A stretch of 64,000 bases of DNA, taken from NCBI GenBank assembly GCA_036877525.1, contig JAZGTH010000011.1, positions 4,707,001-4,771,000 of the forward strand, given 5' to 3'. The position numbers and the translations under genes were made by a program. This document shows positions 46,436-58,556 of this stretch, piece after piece (position 1 is the stretch's first letter; every line of letters starts with the position of its first letter). A model generated the notes under the pieces. It did not search any database, was not told the DNA's origin, and saw only the letters and a list, made by a program, of their open reading frames with translations. Origin of the DNA: Chromobotia macracanthus. Its lineage: Eukaryota > Chordata > Actinopteri > Cypriniformes > Botiidae.

Positions 46436-47867
46436 ATTTTTACTGTGACTGTGCAGACAGGCTGCGTGTGTGGGGCCTCTGGTCACGGTGTCAGAGGCCC
46501 TGTGTGGAAGACTTACGTGCCGGCGTGCAGAAGCCGCTATCAGTTGATCCCTGTCATTATCGGAGCTCTTTAAACAAACAGTTGGAAGCCCATTACCAGT
46601 GCTTACCATGTGATAGCATCTCTACTGAGCCCTCAAATGCTCCTGGAACCTGTAACCAATCAGGAGGAGGCAGATGAGCTCCGAGCCGCCAAAAGATATG
46701 TTTTGAAAGGCTGTTCGGTCATTTCCTTTAACCAGACTGAGGCCGTGTAGCTCTGGTCTAATGGCCTGCAGCGGCTCTGCAAAGCATAGCTCTTCTCTCT
46801 CTCTTCTCTCTCTCTCTTCTCTCTCACTCGCTCCGCATATCAGTGATATTAGTTCCCCTTTGGCGTGTAAGCACAAACCTTTATTGTTGTGACTGGGGCC
46901 AAGCTGTTGTGTAAAGGCACTTGTATTGTATAAAAAGAACAGCATGCTTGTTCTAGCTTGTCATCCAGAAAGAGGCAGACAGTTTGTCGTTCACTGCCCC
47001 CACAGGAATGAATCAGTATAGTCACACACACAAAAATGCATTTATGTATGCACAGTCCAGCAGCATGAGACCCCATATGCTGCACTGCAGAAGTGCATGT
47101 GTGCACTAATATAATTCAGACCATATTTGGGGATGTGTGGGGAGTTTTTAAAACGCAACATAGAGTGTTATTTACATAAAATGTTTATCATCACCTGATG
47201 GCATTCCTCCACAATTGGCATCCGACAGGAATCAGATTAAAAAGGGAGCAGTGTATATGTCTGGAACACTCCTCTGTTTCCTCAAAGATTTCAGTGTCTT
47301 TTATCTCCACCTCTGCTCTTCTGCCAGGTTCCTCTTCAGTTCCTCACTCCTCACCATCAGTACTAACTCACCCTTTTGTTGTAAACAGAAAGAAATGGAC
47401 TTCTGGAGGATGAGTCTGAGGCTCTTAACATTCTCACAATGTCTTTGCCAGTCCATTGTCTTTGTTGTTTGATTGTTTACACAAAGCGGTTCTACAGGAA
47501 GCAGATGAATTTGTGATGGGAGGCAGTGATTCACCAAATATAACTGTCATGTAGCCCAGTTTCTTAACTAATTTTGCTTTAGATCCCAGAGTGTAAGTGG
47601 AGACCCAACAAGGACAAAAAAGATGAATTTTTCTCCCCCTTTATAAACATTGATAGTCATTTTTGCTGTAATAACACAATGTATGATTGTATGGCTAGTT
47701 ACATTTAGCATTTTGTTTACATTTAAAAGTTTTATATCATATATAAAACTGACTGACTCATATATATATATATATGATATAAAAATTCTATATATGTCCA
47801 TATATATACTACTATATAAAATTCTACTTTTTAAAATACTATACTATACTATATAAAATTCTATATA

Positions 47868-47870
<3 letters not shown>

Positions 47871-47946
<76 letters not shown>
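47871..47946. repeat. AT dinucleotide microsatellite
   Basis: An uninterrupted (AT)n of about 76 bases that appears to have expanded at the broken edge of an element A copy. Confidence 0.97.
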
Positions 47947-47950
<4 letters not shown>

Positions 47951-48147
47951 AACGTTATTCATAAGTTGCTGGTGGAATGTTTTAATAATGTTTGAATAAT
48001 GTTCTTAAAACAAAGCAAAAATGGTAATAAAGCATCTAAAAAACTGGACATTTTGAACATTCCTAGAACTTTTAAAATAACAATAACATTTTTGTTATTT
48101 AATGAAAACATTATGGAAATGTTCTTACAATCTAAAATTGTTAGCTT
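47947..48147 (-). repeat. MITE-like element A, copy 9 (truncated)
   Basis: It retains the reversed motifs (aaaacattatggaaatgttc) and the end ctaaaattgttagct. The other end is replaced by the AT microsatellite. Confidence 0.7.
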
Positions 48148-50084
48148 GTAAAATTGTTAGATTGTATAATCTATATTTAGGTTCTGACCCTCTAGTTAAA
48201 AACCATGCAGATTTCAATGAGAATGTAGTACAAAGTAGATTTCTACATCAGTCTTTATAAAATGCTTCCGGGCTTTTTTTGGCGATATATCTGACATTTT
48301 TTTTCTAGTGTACTGTCTGTATTGCTGTAATTGCATATCCAACGCAAGAACTTATTCCTCTGTGTAAACGAGAATTCAAGTCTTTGTTAATATTTTGGCC
48401 ACAACTGACTCCCATGTCGTTTTTTTGGAGCGCTGTCGTAACCACGGTCAGAGAGAGAGAGACAGTCAGAAGTGGAACTCTTTCTCTGCCAGGTCATTAA
48501 GGGCTCAGTTTGGGAATTTTGCAAATTGTTCACAAATGGAATCTCAGCTTGACTGACTCTATCCCTAAAATCTGGTGGATTACTCTACTCCCCTGTAACC
48601 CGTCTATTCTCCTCCTCTTCTATGTGGATTTCCTTTCCTGATCTCACCATTCCACAGAGACAGGCTAAAGCAGAGGTGAGAGACAGAGTGACAAGAACAG
48701 TGAAGAAGGAAGAGGTTGTGAGTGAGAGAGTAGGCTGGTATTGAGTGTACTGGCATCTTAGCATGATGACAAATGAAGATAAAGAGGCAGTGTTAAGAGG
48801 GGGTGGAGCTTCATAGCTTGCAACAGGCTGGACTGTGCACGTGCAGTGTGAGGATTCTGCCATGGCGTCTGGGTGTGGGAGGGGCTTACTGATAAGAATG
48901 GGGAGGGATCTTGTTTAAAGAGGTGTGGCTTCCAAGTAAGGGGGGGAATGGGCAACTTTTTGCCAGTCATGATCATAACTTCAAAACATGTGCGTTCCAG
49001 TTTTGAACAACTCGTGTCAGAAGTCATGAGAATGCTAAACAAGCAAGAACATGGCATACCAACTGAGAGAGAGGGAGAGAGAGAGGGAGGGAGAGAGAGA
49101 TACAGAGAAAGAAAACAGTAACAGAGCTTGAATGCTGGTTTGACAGATGGCCAAGTTTGATAAAATTGTGAAAAGTTCCACTGTTTCATTTCTGTGCTCT
49201 ACAAAACACAAGGAGGGCTGGAACAGCGTGTCTTTTCGCTCTGTTCACCCCTTTGGTCTTCTTCAAATGACATTTGCAGACTCTTGGGGTGATGTATTGT
49301 GTGTATGAGATGTCCGGATAAGATTACATGTCTTTTCAGGGCCGAACATGTGTACGATATCGCTGGAGGTGGACGTTCTGATAAATGTACAAGCGAGTGT
49401 GGACTCTTTGGAGTTGAGGGTTTTAAATGGGTGTTAACAGCCACGATTGGTCATTTGAGCCTCATACGCTGGGAACTCTGGAATGTGTCAATGTGTTGAA
49501 ACATGCACGATTCTGCACAGGATGTGTGGATGAGATTGAGTGTTGTACAGTTGTGTTTCTAAGTAATTTTGTCTTAGTTACTCCAAAACCTGTTCAGTTA
49601 GGTTCATGTATCCCTTTAACAGCATCTTTAGCATCATTATACATCTAAAAAAGTGTAATCAGTTTTTTGTAAGGTGTGATTTCTGTTTTAGAGGTTTAAC
49701 AAAAGTACCTCCTGGAACCTCCTGGAACAAAAGTCCTCTGGTGTATGTGAGCCCCTCGTATGGGAATTACTGTTGTATGGTAATCGTGTGTGCAGAAAGT
49801 GTGTGTTTTGTGGTATGTGTGTTTGTGTCGATGGCTGAGTGTTTCCTGATGGAGCTGCAAGGGCTCGTTTTGGTAATCGGAGACGTGTGTGTGCAGACGG
49901 AGCTCGAATGATGTGGTGTTCTGTGTCTCTGTCATCACTGGCAATCTGTCTCTACACACACACAGAAAAACATGGCCTTCTTGCTTACACTCAACATATG
50001 CACAAACATCCTGCAGTACAGAACCCAGTACACACATCTAAAAAGCTAGCAGAGGACTAGCAGCATGCTCTATAAATCTCTCAG

Positions 50085-50680
50085 AACATTTTTGTAATCA
50101 GAGATTGCTCTTTAATAACTCAGGAGACATAGTGAATTTCTCAGTTATGTATCACTTAAATATCAACTTTGCTCACATTGTCCCAGATGTTTCTTTTCAA
50201 ATTCCTTTGGAGAAATGAAAATACACACAAATAAGACAATTGTCTCATTGATCAGAAGTTGCTCTTACATAGATGATGAGATGTTGTGAAGGTCTCAGTT
50301 ATGTTTAAGTATTTGTTCGATTCTTAAGTAAACATTGTGTTCTTGTGGCTCAATTGGTAGAGCATTATGTTAGCAGCGCAAAGGTTGTTGGTTTGATTCC
50401 CAAAGATCTTGAGAACTTGATTGCAGTTGCTTTGTATAGAAGTGTATGACTTGGATTTTACAGCTTACATAGGTGTGCTGGTCTTGGAAGAATCTGATAA
50501 GAAAAGAGTTTGTATCAAAATCTCTTACTTTTGATTGCCATCTGCCTTTGTGTTGGCAATTGTGTGACACTGGGTTTTTTAACCTTTTCCAGTTACCTTC
50601 TATTTGACCTTGTAGCTGTCTAGGAGAAACAACTGAGACATTTGAGATGTGATTTTTCTCTTATATCGGGCCACACACAA
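50085..50680 (+). repeat. Dispersed repeat family D, copy 2, split by a SINE
   Basis: Blocks shared with 32905-33170 occur at 50095-50260 (aactcaggagacatagtga, acacacaaataagacaattg) and again at 50605-50660 (gtctaggagaaacaactgag). The SINE at 50341-50450 lies between them, which suggests later insertion into an older repeat. Confidence 0.55.
50341..50450 (+). repeat. tRNA-derived SINE
   Basis: An RNA polymerase III A box (TGGCTCAATTGG, 50346-50357) and B box (GGTTTGATTCC, 50390-50400) are spaced as in a tRNA. A degraded SINE tail (gcagttgctttgtatagaag) follows. The head has no paired acceptor stem, so it is not a working tRNA gene. Confidence 0.75.
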
Positions 50681-52983
50681 GCAAATCATTACTGGGAGTC
50701 CTGTTTTATATCTTTTAATGCACAGTGTTTGTTATCTAGGGTCAACATCACGGTTGAACCTTATTATAGAACTCAGTCCGGGTGTGCCTGAGTTCGACTC
50801 ATCTGGTGCTGCTCGTCTTGTCTGGAAGTAAAGATGACACAGAGGCAGCTAAGTGAGATGGATTTCCAGCAGTTTTGGGTCTGTTTGTCATCTGAGTTTT
50901 GTCACATGAGAGAAAGAAGGGAATCGAGAGAGCGCGAGAGGGCGAGAGGGGGGAGTCTTAAAGAGTTAGGCTTTTAAAACATCGAAAACAAAGCTGTCTT
51001 TAAAGATGTTCCTGTGTGGTGTTTTAAAAAGTGCAACAGGGTCGAATGAGTGTAACTTTCAAAACAGAAGGAAAAGGAGGGAGTGAGGCAGAGGTGGTGG
51101 AGAGTGATGGAGAATAGCTTGAGCTCCAGAGAGAGAGAGAGAAATAAAGGGAGGGAGAACAGGATAAGTTGGGGGAAAGTTAGTGGCCCAGTGGGGATTT
51201 CTCCTGGAGTTCAACCTCCTTGGCTGGGGAAGGGGAGGAGGTGGAGGAACTTGGGTCAGCACTATGAAGTTAGATTAAATGTCCAAGTCCACTTTTTTCA
51301 CCCTTAGACTCCACAGAACAGTTTTTAACAAAAGATTTTTAGCAGGAGAGCAGAAATCACACAGTTAGTTAAAAAATTCATTTCTGTCTTGAAATGAAAA
51401 TATGTCAGGTCAGATGACATTCATGTTTAATTAGATTGTATTGAAGACACTTCAATACAAATGACTTAGTCATGAAAAACCAAAGCGGATTATGATACAG
51501 TAAAACAATATTCTTAGCAGTACCACAATATCACATTACCAGAGTAATCCAGAGAAGAGTTATAATAGTTAGAGCAGAAGTGTAAGTGCTGAGAAGAGAT
51601 TTCAAAAAGTGTCAGAAAAGTATTTGCTATTTGTAATAATTTTATATCATTCATCAACATAAAAATGCACATACGTTTATCTGTTGTTGTGTCCAATAAG
51701 GCCAAACTTTGTAACTTCTCAAATTCTCACAGTTCTTCCTCAAAAATGTGCTAAAAGATTTTATAAGACCTTCCCCCATCAGCCATTGTACATTTTGATC
51801 AGCTCTTCTGTTCGTTCCTTTGTCACTTTCTGCTTTTATGACACAACAATTACATGCATTACCTCAGCAACACAATTGATGAACTTCACTGTCTTCTCAA
51901 ACAAAAGGGCCATTAAAAAACTTTATCCCCCTTCCCCTTTACTCAAGAGAGTCTTAAGAGAGACTTGTTCTCTCGCTCTCTTTCTCTCGCTCGCTCGCGC
52001 GCTCACCCTTCCTCTCTGTGACTATGAGGGTCGCCTAAAGAAAATAAATGAGAACCATAACAAAGTCAAGAGCCACAAGATCAATAAACAGACTAATGAA
52101 TACCATTCTCAGCACATGCCCTGACGAGCTCAGAGAACTGCTCTTTGTTTCTGTGCAAGTGTGAAAAAGAAAAGGGGGTTTGGGGAAAAAAAATGAATTC
52201 AGGAGAGCATTTCAGTGTGTTTTTCAGGAATGGCAGTGTGTCACAGAGAGCCAATACAGCAGAGCAGATTGACAGGAAATGGGGTCTTTTCTTAGGTGGC
52301 TGGGCTGTACCATTACCAGCAAGTTGACGGGGGTGCAGGGAGTTGGGGAAGGAAGGGTTGGGGGGGCTGTTGAAGATGGATGAGGCAAGGCCGGGCTGCA
52401 GGCACCTCTGTTGCTCCTAGCATTGTGTTCAGCTGTTTGCTTGACTTGAACCCTGGTATGGCTCCATCCACTCCCCAGCTGTTCACTCACTGAAAGCCAT
52501 TGGCATTGAAACTGGCAGATCTATTTATTTCCTAGTGTTTTTTCACAGGTCATGTAGTTGCTGATTGTCTATGTGTGCTGATGGTATACGTGGTATTATT
52601 TATTGGGTGTTGGGGGCGTAATTTAGGGCAGGAATGAAAGTGGGCGAGCAGGGTTGACTGGCATGAAAATGTTTAATTAGCTGGAAATGCACTACTGGTA
52701 CTGTAAAGCATATTTAACTGACATATTACAAATTACAGTTTTAATGAATGCTCTAACTATTACAGTTTTGACACATGAAAATGAGACTGTGAGACTTGCA
52801 GCTTAAGTAAGTTTAATAAGCTGGTTTAAGGGTCTAGGTCATGTTCTGCTGGACATGTTCTGCAAGAGTTGAATACACAGAGTTGGATTGTCTGGCAGTC
52901 CTGTTTATTTAATATTTTGGTGAATTTGATTTTTTTAATTAGGATTAAAGTGCTTATGGCTCAATTTAGCATGTTTAAATAAC

Positions 52984-53246
52984 AAATGCAGTCTGTAATG
53001 TCTCCTCTCTACCGCCATCTCTGTTTGAAATATAAAATTGCAGGTTACTTTACATACTATTTATTCCATAAGTCTAACAGGCAATTCCCATACCTGACAG
53101 CTCAAATTATAAATCATTATTATAAATTAAACATTGCAAATGGAGGTAGGATACTGTTTTAAACACTGATCTGTCATGTACTTGCTCAATAGCTGATTTT
53201 TATTGCTTTTCAATACAATTGCAGCTTAATAATTGCAGCTTTACAA
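52984..53246 (+). repeat. MITE-like element B, copy 4
   Basis: The left part reads gcagtctgtaatgtctcctc followed by taccgccatctctg; the right part reads aattgcagctttac. The interior phrase actgatctgtcatgtacttg is also present in the full copy at 37515. Confidence 0.75.
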
Positions 53247-53772
53247 TGTTTTTTCGTCCACGTGAATTTTTTAAAAGCACTTTTTAAAAAGAAAGTAGAA
53301 TTTTTAAAAATTTTTTTTTTTTTAATAACTTTTAAAACTTCTGTAAGCAGGACAATCAGCTTCAATGTACACAAGAGTACAAAACATTAAACAAACTGTA
53401 TGTCCATCCCTCACGGACTGGCGTTCATTCACGTCAAACTAAATAATGCATCTACTCTCACTAAGGTCCACGGGAAGGGAGTCGAATTCATCATTTCTAC
53501 ATTGCAAGTCTGAAGGCAAGCCGTGACATTCCATTCCAAGTTCATCTTCCTGTTGGTCTCCTGCCTGGCGTCCTCCAGCTCTCAGATTCTTTCTGTGAAC
53601 TGAATAAATGTTTCTCCTCTCAAAGGTTCTGTGAGGGCCAGAGGGGGCTTTGAATATTCGCTACGTATTTAATGAGGTATAGACAGCAGTGACCATCAGT
53701 CATTTACCCTGTTTCAGTGGAGACAAAAGGACGAATTTTGCCCTGGCATCTGCTGCTTGCACAATGCACTCT

Positions 53773-53776
<4 letters not shown>

Positions 53777-53812
<36 letters not shown>

Positions 53813-54100
53813 CTCACTCTGGACTTTAATGTGGTTATGATTAGAGACGGGGTTGAGCGATGGGTTGTTGGTGGTGGGAGGGTGTTCTCATATTTACTGC
53901 AAGGAAAAGGGGGAGGTGTAGAATCACAGAAGGAGAGTGTATGTATGTGTGTGTGTGTGTATGTGTGTGTGTGTGTGTGTGTAGTGCTGAAATACGAATC
54001 ACAAAAACAAGGCCAGCAAGAATCAAATAAAAGTTTGTCCTCTAAACAGATCAAGCCTGGCAAGCTTGCACACAAACACACACACACACACACACACTGT
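53777..54100. repeat. Cluster of CT, TG and CA simple repeats
   Basis: (CT)n at about 53779-53808, (TG)n at about 53946-53981 and (CA)n at about 54073-54098 lie just upstream of the gamma-2 first exon. Open frames across them are repeat artefacts. Confidence 0.9.
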
Positions 54101-54180
54101 GGCCCCTCCCTGTGGCTCTCAATTTCTCTCCACCCTCTCTCTCTCTCACCCCCCCGATCACACTCTCTCTCCACCCCCCT

Positions 54181-54630
54181 CTGGGTGCGCAGAGCTGAGG
54201 CAGTTGGTTTGCTCCGCTGTGTCTGAGAGCCGTGAGTGTTATGTGTGCCTGTTATTTAGGTCTGTTACAGCACACTAGGAGCAGCTCACCCCCGATCTCA
54301 AAGACGCAGCCCAGCCAACCAGCCAGCAGCGCCTCTCTTTAGCTAGAAAGAGAAACAGAAACGAGCAGCGTGACAGAGAGACAGAGGCACGCACAGAAAA
54401 ACACAGAGTGAGAGAGAGGAAACGCTTACAAGTGCAAAAACAGCAGGATCAGGCGGCGCGTCTGTCCAGAGTACAGGAATTCCAACAGGAGATTAGTGGC
54501 GTTGTAACTGCGGGTGTTGTTTTTGTTGTTATAGTGACGTGACGTGGGTCGGAACGACACTGTGAAGCGGTAACAGAACCGAGTAGGTTTTAGATTGGTT
54601 TTAGTTGGAGGTGGGTTGGTAACAGGCGAT
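54181..54630 (+). promoter_or_regulatory. rarga: rarg gamma-2 promoter / 5' UTR region
   Basis: GC-richer sequence runs unbroken into the gamma-2 start codon, as expected for an internal promoter with its own first exon. I looked for a DR5 site like the one in mammalian RAR beta-2 and gamma-2 promoters and found none in 53900-54630. The transcription start is not visible. Confidence 0.5.
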
Positions 54631-54775
54631 ATGTTTGACTGCATGGAGGCTCTAGGCATGGGCCCCCGCCAACTCTACGATGTCACCAACCGGGGTGCCT
54701 GCATGCTTCGGAAGGCAAGCCCCTTCTACGCCGGATTGGACCCTTTTGCCTGGACGGGGACGGCCAGTGTGCGCT
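54631..54775 (+). CDS. rarga: Retinoic acid receptor gamma, isoform 2 specific first coding exon
   Basis: It encodes the A region of RAR gamma-2: it opens [18 protein letters not shown] and ends FAGL-like [16 protein letters not shown], matching the human gamma-2 pattern MYDCMETFAPGPRRLY...FAGLESFAWPQPAS. It encodes 48 codons plus one T, the same phase as the gamma-1 exon, so the two are alternative starts onto the same downstream exons. Donor is GTAAGT. It is in the intron downstream of gamma-1, so gamma-2 needs its own promoter, as known in mammals and fish. The common exons are not within the 9.2 kb that remain in the window. Confidence 0.93.
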
Positions 54776-55058
54776 GTAAGTGTTGTTTTGTTTGCATTCG
54801 TCTTGTTCGTTCTGTCACGCTGTCACTGCTTTCCAGCTAAACAGGGTCTCTGGTCTCTAACTGACCACAGGAAGAGGACCTTTCGTGTCAGTCGAACCAT
54901 TAGTTAGAGCACTCAGGCTTCTTCTAGGCACATACCATGCTGTGTTTGTGTGTTTTAGAGATGGGAGAGAGAGAGAGAGAGAGACAGATCGTGTGCTGCT
55001 AAACTTGATCATTTTCCGTGATTGCCAACCAGAGAGTTCGGTTACGTAGACAGTGTAG

Positions 55059-55119
55059 GTAACCTGATTTTTGACCTTGTCAGTTGATGAAAAGTTAAAC
55101 AGAAAGTACGTAACGCGAG
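55059..55119. repeat. Short block shared with 42755-42810 (copy 2)
   Basis: It reads gtaacctg, T-run, TGACCTTGTCA (55072-55082), then atgaaaagttaaacagaaagt. Similarity to copy 1 extends for about 55 bases with few changes. Confidence 0.6.
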
Positions 55120-56290
55120 AGGAAAAGATGAAAGAGAGAGTGTGTTTGAGAAAGAGAGCGAGAGAGAGGTAGGTGGGGGGGAACCTGACACTGTGCTATA
55201 ATTTCAGTCATGCAGATTTCATTTGTCTTCCTCGCTTCACAATTGTGGCTGACAGCACTGGTATCCCAGCATGCAGACTACGGGTCAGCCCACACAGCAG
55301 CATCAAGCATAAAAGCATAAAAGTGTTTGGGGGAAAAATGAGGGTTTAAACTGGGACATTTTGTAAGTGTCAGAGATGAAATGCCTAGATTTGGAATTGG
55401 AAAGACTGAACAGTCGGTATGATAGACATAAATAGTGACGTAAATAACAAAGAATTGGTAGAAGTGTAGTGAGTGGAATGTGCAGGGTTCAGGAAAACTT
55501 CTCTCTCTGTTTTCATCATTGTGTTTTCCTTCCCATTTTTCCAGACTTTAGTTTTTGGCTCTAAAAACAACCTTGCTTCAACAATAAAAACTGTACATTT
55601 TCAATGCATTTTCATAGGGGACCAGGGGGACTATTGTGAGAAAAAGAATGACTTCTAGAAGACAAGAGATACTACAACTAAAAACTAGTGATAGATAGAT
55701 AAAACTACATATAGAGACTGAATGATTGTCTGATATTTGGCAATTTTGAGATTATCTGCATTAGTAGATTAACAGAAAAGATCATTTTGTTTAATGTCAG
55801 TTCTGAAAACTGCCAGCACCCTTATTTTTTGTTTTCATTTTTTGTGTATGTGATTTTTTTATTTGCATTTTTAAGTTCTACTTAAAGTTTCATCAGCATT
55901 AAATTAATTTTCAAGTTACATCAGCATTTTAATTAAAATTTAGATCTAATTTGGTTAAATCTGATTATTTTTGTCTGCATAATATTGATAAACCCTACAC
56001 TATAGATATTGGCATCATCCATTAAAAATCACAAACAGAAAGTGGTGTCTGTTTACATGAGGTTAGAAAAAAATTGTCTTGTGTTTACACGTGATTGGTC
56101 ACACAAACACTGACACACTAAGGAATGAGACAAAAACTCAAAAGTTCTGTTGAGTAAACACCGCTGTTAGCCTTTCCACACCTTTCGAGCTCAACCATTT
56201 TCAAAAATGCATGCCGCTCTCACTGTTTTCCATTTGTGTTTGTTGAACCTTCTGCTTTTTGTTCCCTCTTCTCTGCCTCTGAGCGAAAGT

Positions 56291-56371
56291 CATCTGTCTT
56301 CATTAATCGTTTAGACACCAACGTTTCAGTGGCTGTCAGCCACACTGGGTTCTCTTTAATGAAGACAGATG
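56291..56371. other. 81-base compound hairpin (16-bp perfect outer arms)
   Basis: CATCTGTCTTCATTAA (56291-56306) and TTAATGAAGACAGATG (56356-56371) are exact reverse complements. Between them GTGGCTG-T-CAGCCAC forms a second, inner stem, and AGACACC / GGTTCT can partly pair between the two. Function is unknown. Confidence 0.85.
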
Positions 56372-58415
56372 CCCTGTCTGGGCTCGACCCAGAGGGGAAG
56401 GGGGGTCCATAATGCCTCTTCTCCTCGGCCAGGGCCTTGAGGATAACAAGATAAAATCTGTTTATTTAATCAGTCATGTCTCACCAACGATACACAAGCA
56501 CACACAGGGCCCGCGTTGGAAAATGAGACCTCAGATTCGGCCCCGCGTCTCGAGTTTTGTTTCTCTCCTGGTTCCAGGAAATAGGGGAGATAGAGAGGCG
56601 GTTGGACAGATCCAACTGCCCTCGGGGAAGAACCCGAGCGGTGTCCTGTTACGTGCCTCTCTGCCCAGTAACCTCTTTAAACAAGGCTGGCCTATGCGAC
56701 TGCAGGGCCACAGAGTTTCCAGACTCTCAAAGCAGTTCCTTTTCATTGTCCTCTTCAACAAGGCAGATGAATCAATGTTGTAGCCCCATATCTCATTAGG
56801 GGCAGACCAGCTACAGTGCATGTTGGGTAGACTGCATTGGCCATTCAGTAGATGCAAATTCTTTCCTAACTACAGTCCAGAATCTCGTTATCTCTTTAAA
56901 TTTCAGCTTTTAGGGGCTGTTGCTTATTTATTTGATTAGAGTGCAACAGGGAATTGTTTTCTTGGGTTGGGTGGGGGGGATAAGGACATGTTACAGGCCA
57001 TATTTGAACCCGGTCACCTATCTGAGCACCACAGATAAACTTATCTGAAGCACATGCTAAACACTGCAGTTTCAGCACTTGTAATCTGTAGGAAGGAAGT
57101 TGCTACTCACAAACAGATTTCTGTTTTATGTGGTGGGCAACACTGAGGTGCTTAAATGTTTCTTTTTACTAAAGAGTGCTTGAAATACGCAACTCTTTTG
57201 CTTGACAGTGGCATCCAGGAAACTAGAACCACGCAGTAAACCAAAAGCTAAAATGAAAGGTCTGCACTCTCATCGCTGCTACAGCATTTACAAAATCAAC
57301 ACCCCCCACCCCACCTTGCTGCATGAGAGAGGTGAAGAGTAAGATAATCACAAACCACTGTCTGTGTGGCCAGTCTTTCCTGTTTTTATGTGCTGCAGTT
57401 CAAGACCTTAGTGGATTCTATTCTTTTTTCTTTTAAATTCATGTCAGAGGTTATGGAAGGGCTGTGCACGAGATAATGTTGTCTCTCACAATGATGTGTG
57501 CTGTATTTGTTCCATTTTGGAAAGGGAAACTGTAGTGAAAGAGGTTTTAAATTGTGTAATGCTTAAAAGAGAGGCGAGGCCGTATTCAGCCAAACATGAA
57601 AAGGAAGTACGCAGGTGATTTAGTAATATATACTGCAGAGATAGCATCACTTTTCTGTGAATTGTAAACTTAATTTCCCTTTTTATTTGCTAACGATTAG
57701 CGTGCAACTGTAATTGTACACACAGCTTGGTGGTTGTAACGGGCAATTGTAAAAAACTAAATGTTATCTAGTACAAAATGTTATTTCTCCCAACCCAATT
57801 TCAGCTTTGTTAGAAATTAACTATAAAAACCTCTTTCACGTGTTGAAATTCTTTTTCTGAAGATTGCGTGCTGAAGAATTTAAACTGTATCTATTTCATC
57901 TCTGGGTTTTTGGTTAAATCATCCATGACACATTCTATCACTTTCTCTGATGGCTGTCATACAGGATTTTGTCGTGGATTTGATGTCAGAGGAAATTTTA
58001 ACATCAGTAACGGGTGAGAAAGTGTATGACTGAATTGAAAGATACAGTTTAGTAAAAGGGGTTTATCCAATTTTGAATTATAATTCCAGTGACTTTAAAC
58101 ACATTATGTGTGACAGCAAAAATAATTAGGACTGTATAAAGAACAAAACTATTTATCTATAGATAAAGACAATAATATTTCAATGTATTTGTATTGTTAT
58201 TATTGCTCAGGGATGGGTGTGATATTTCAAATCTTTGTAATAGTATTAAACTTAATATCACAATCTAGTCATCCCTATTATAAGTCTCTTAACTACAGGT
58301 ATGTTTGTCTTGTATCTTTAACCAAATGAAGGCAGGTGGATTTGTAGTCATTTTTCGGTAATTTGTAGTCATTTTTCAAAGTATAACATGTAAAACCATT
58401 ACAATTGCCACTTAC

Positions 58416-58556
58416 ATCCGCCAATTTTCTACATTTTTGCTCTTTTAATTGGGAGATGGCAGGTGTTTGGTCCAGCTCTTCTAAAACGGGCAGTTTGTAA
58501 AGTTCATGGGTAGAATCTTCCTGGCCTGATGTCTCGGGTTCATACACACAGGCCAT
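58416..58556 (-). CDS. Orphan exon-like open frame, unknown product
   Basis: The minus strand starts with ATG and reads 47 codons (opening MACVYEPETSGQEDSTHEL, ending KCRKLAD), then a perfect GTAAGT donor at a codon boundary. Acidic, charged composition looks more protein-like than other spurious frames here. I do not recognise the family. No second exon is found nearby. It could be the first exon of a small antisense gene, a fragment carried by a mobile element, or chance. Confidence 0.25.

Larger units (their letters stand above)
43673..54180. other. rarg intron between gamma-1 and gamma-2 exons
   Basis: About 10.5 kb. It contains reversed element A copies (45264-45634, 47947-48147), an inserted fish repeat fragment (45361-45400), GGAT/GATA (46238-46435) and AT (47871-47946) microsatellites, repeat family D with a nested SINE (50085-50680), element B copy 4 (52984-53246), and CT/TG/CA simple repeats near 53777-54100. 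A CTCF-like core (AGGGGGCGC) occurs near 44276-44290. No other gene is supported. Confidence 0.65.

Noticed and set aside
50346..50410. tRNA gene
   Set aside because: A and B boxes are present but there is no paired acceptor stem, and a SINE-like tail follows; it is a SINE.
54281..54300. Possible DR5/DR6 element near the gamma-2 start (agctca...atctca)
   Set aside because: Half-sites deviate from RGKTCA and the spacing is six, so it does not meet a retinoic acid response element consensus.
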